Made by a program: the position numbers and the translations under genes. A stretch of 64,000 nucleotides of DNA from Euglena gracilis (taxonomy: Eukaryota > Euglenida > Euglenophyceae > Euglenales): contig CP154956.1 of assembly GCA_039621445.1 (NCBI GenBank), positions 16,099,508 to 16,163,507 of the forward strand, written 5' to 3'. Within the stretch, counting starts at the first letter, position 1; each line of letters opens with the position of its first letter. The notes under the pieces were generated by a model. The model worked only from the letters and a program-made list of their open reading frames with translations. It had not been told where the DNA came from and made no database searches. Positions 63,939 to 64,000 of this stretch are shown here, piece after piece.

Positions 63939-64000
63939 GGGAGAGGATGGCGACGACTTTGAGGACGGAGACGGTGAGGAGGGCGACAAGGCTGCCCCAC
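63939..64000 (+). CDS. Exon-like segment 6, cut by the window end
   Basis: GGCTGCAG is followed by an open acidic frame, GEDGDDFEDGDGEEGDKAAP, running off the window. The acidic composition fits the end of segment 4 (62383-62505). Confidence 0.4.

Noticed and set aside
1-64000. Ribosomal RNA genes or spliced-leader arrays as retrotransposon targets
   Set aside because: No conserved rRNA or spliced-leader sequence was recognised in the window.

Overview
This window is nuclear eukaryotic DNA. The evidence is a multi-exon gene with introns of up to about 4 kb, non-LTR retrotransposons, hAT-type DNA transposon remnants, minisatellites and a polymerase III-type tRNA box. No bacterial operon, ribosome binding site, CRISPR array or plasmid feature is present. 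Extreme G/C and A/T homopolymer runs, and a dense load of short hairpin repeats with TTCG-type loops, suggest a repeat-rich protist or microalgal genome. The sequence alone does not identify the species.

Layout. 1-1.8 kb is low-complexity and short-repeat DNA. 1.85-13.4 kb is satellite territory: three copies of a ~0.7-kb unit, then ~4.5 kb of a 35-bp minisatellite, then ~80-bp and 51-bp repeats, then a higher-order array in which a ~0.6-kb module occurs four times inside a ~2.1-kb period. 13.4-15 kb is G-rich with no recognised gene.

15.1-22.1 kb, minus strand, holds a ZIP (Zrt/Irt-like) zinc/iron transporter gene in at least four recognisable exons. Its introns carry GGGGGGTCCTG tracts, perfect hairpins and a hAT-type MITE with an exact 8-bp target duplication. 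A 5'-truncated non-LTR retrotransposon fragment (22.2-23.6 kb) lies head-to-head with the ZIP start.

24.7-27.5 kb is a tandem duplication. One copy has a MITE with an 11-bp target duplication, and the two copies differ by an exact 25-bp micro-inversion. 28.9-31.9 kb is an uninterrupted ~1,000-codon retrotransposon ORF (RT, zinc knuckle, restriction-like endonuclease). It is followed by a decayed, rearranged copy of its 3' part that is split by a 644-bp insertion.

33.5-54.2 kb is a mosaic of dispersed repeats, palindromes, A/T hairpin MITEs, a foldback-like composite insertion, a poly-T tract and a G-only strand block. One tRNA-like gene is at 50.7 kb, and an inverted second copy of the hAT-type MITE is at 52.6-53.1 kb. 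54.9-55.1 kb is a CA/CCCA microsatellite. 55.3-64 kb carries several exon-like coding islands on the plus strand, perhaps one unrecognised gene with acidic stretches, interrupted by a 780-bp hAT element that retains a transposase-like segment.

How it fits together: two host genes at most (ZIP, and the unknown right-hand gene) sit in a matrix of repeats. The main biological content is the natural history of mobile elements and satellites. Several insertions are resolved here to target-site duplications or empty sites by comparing copies within the window.
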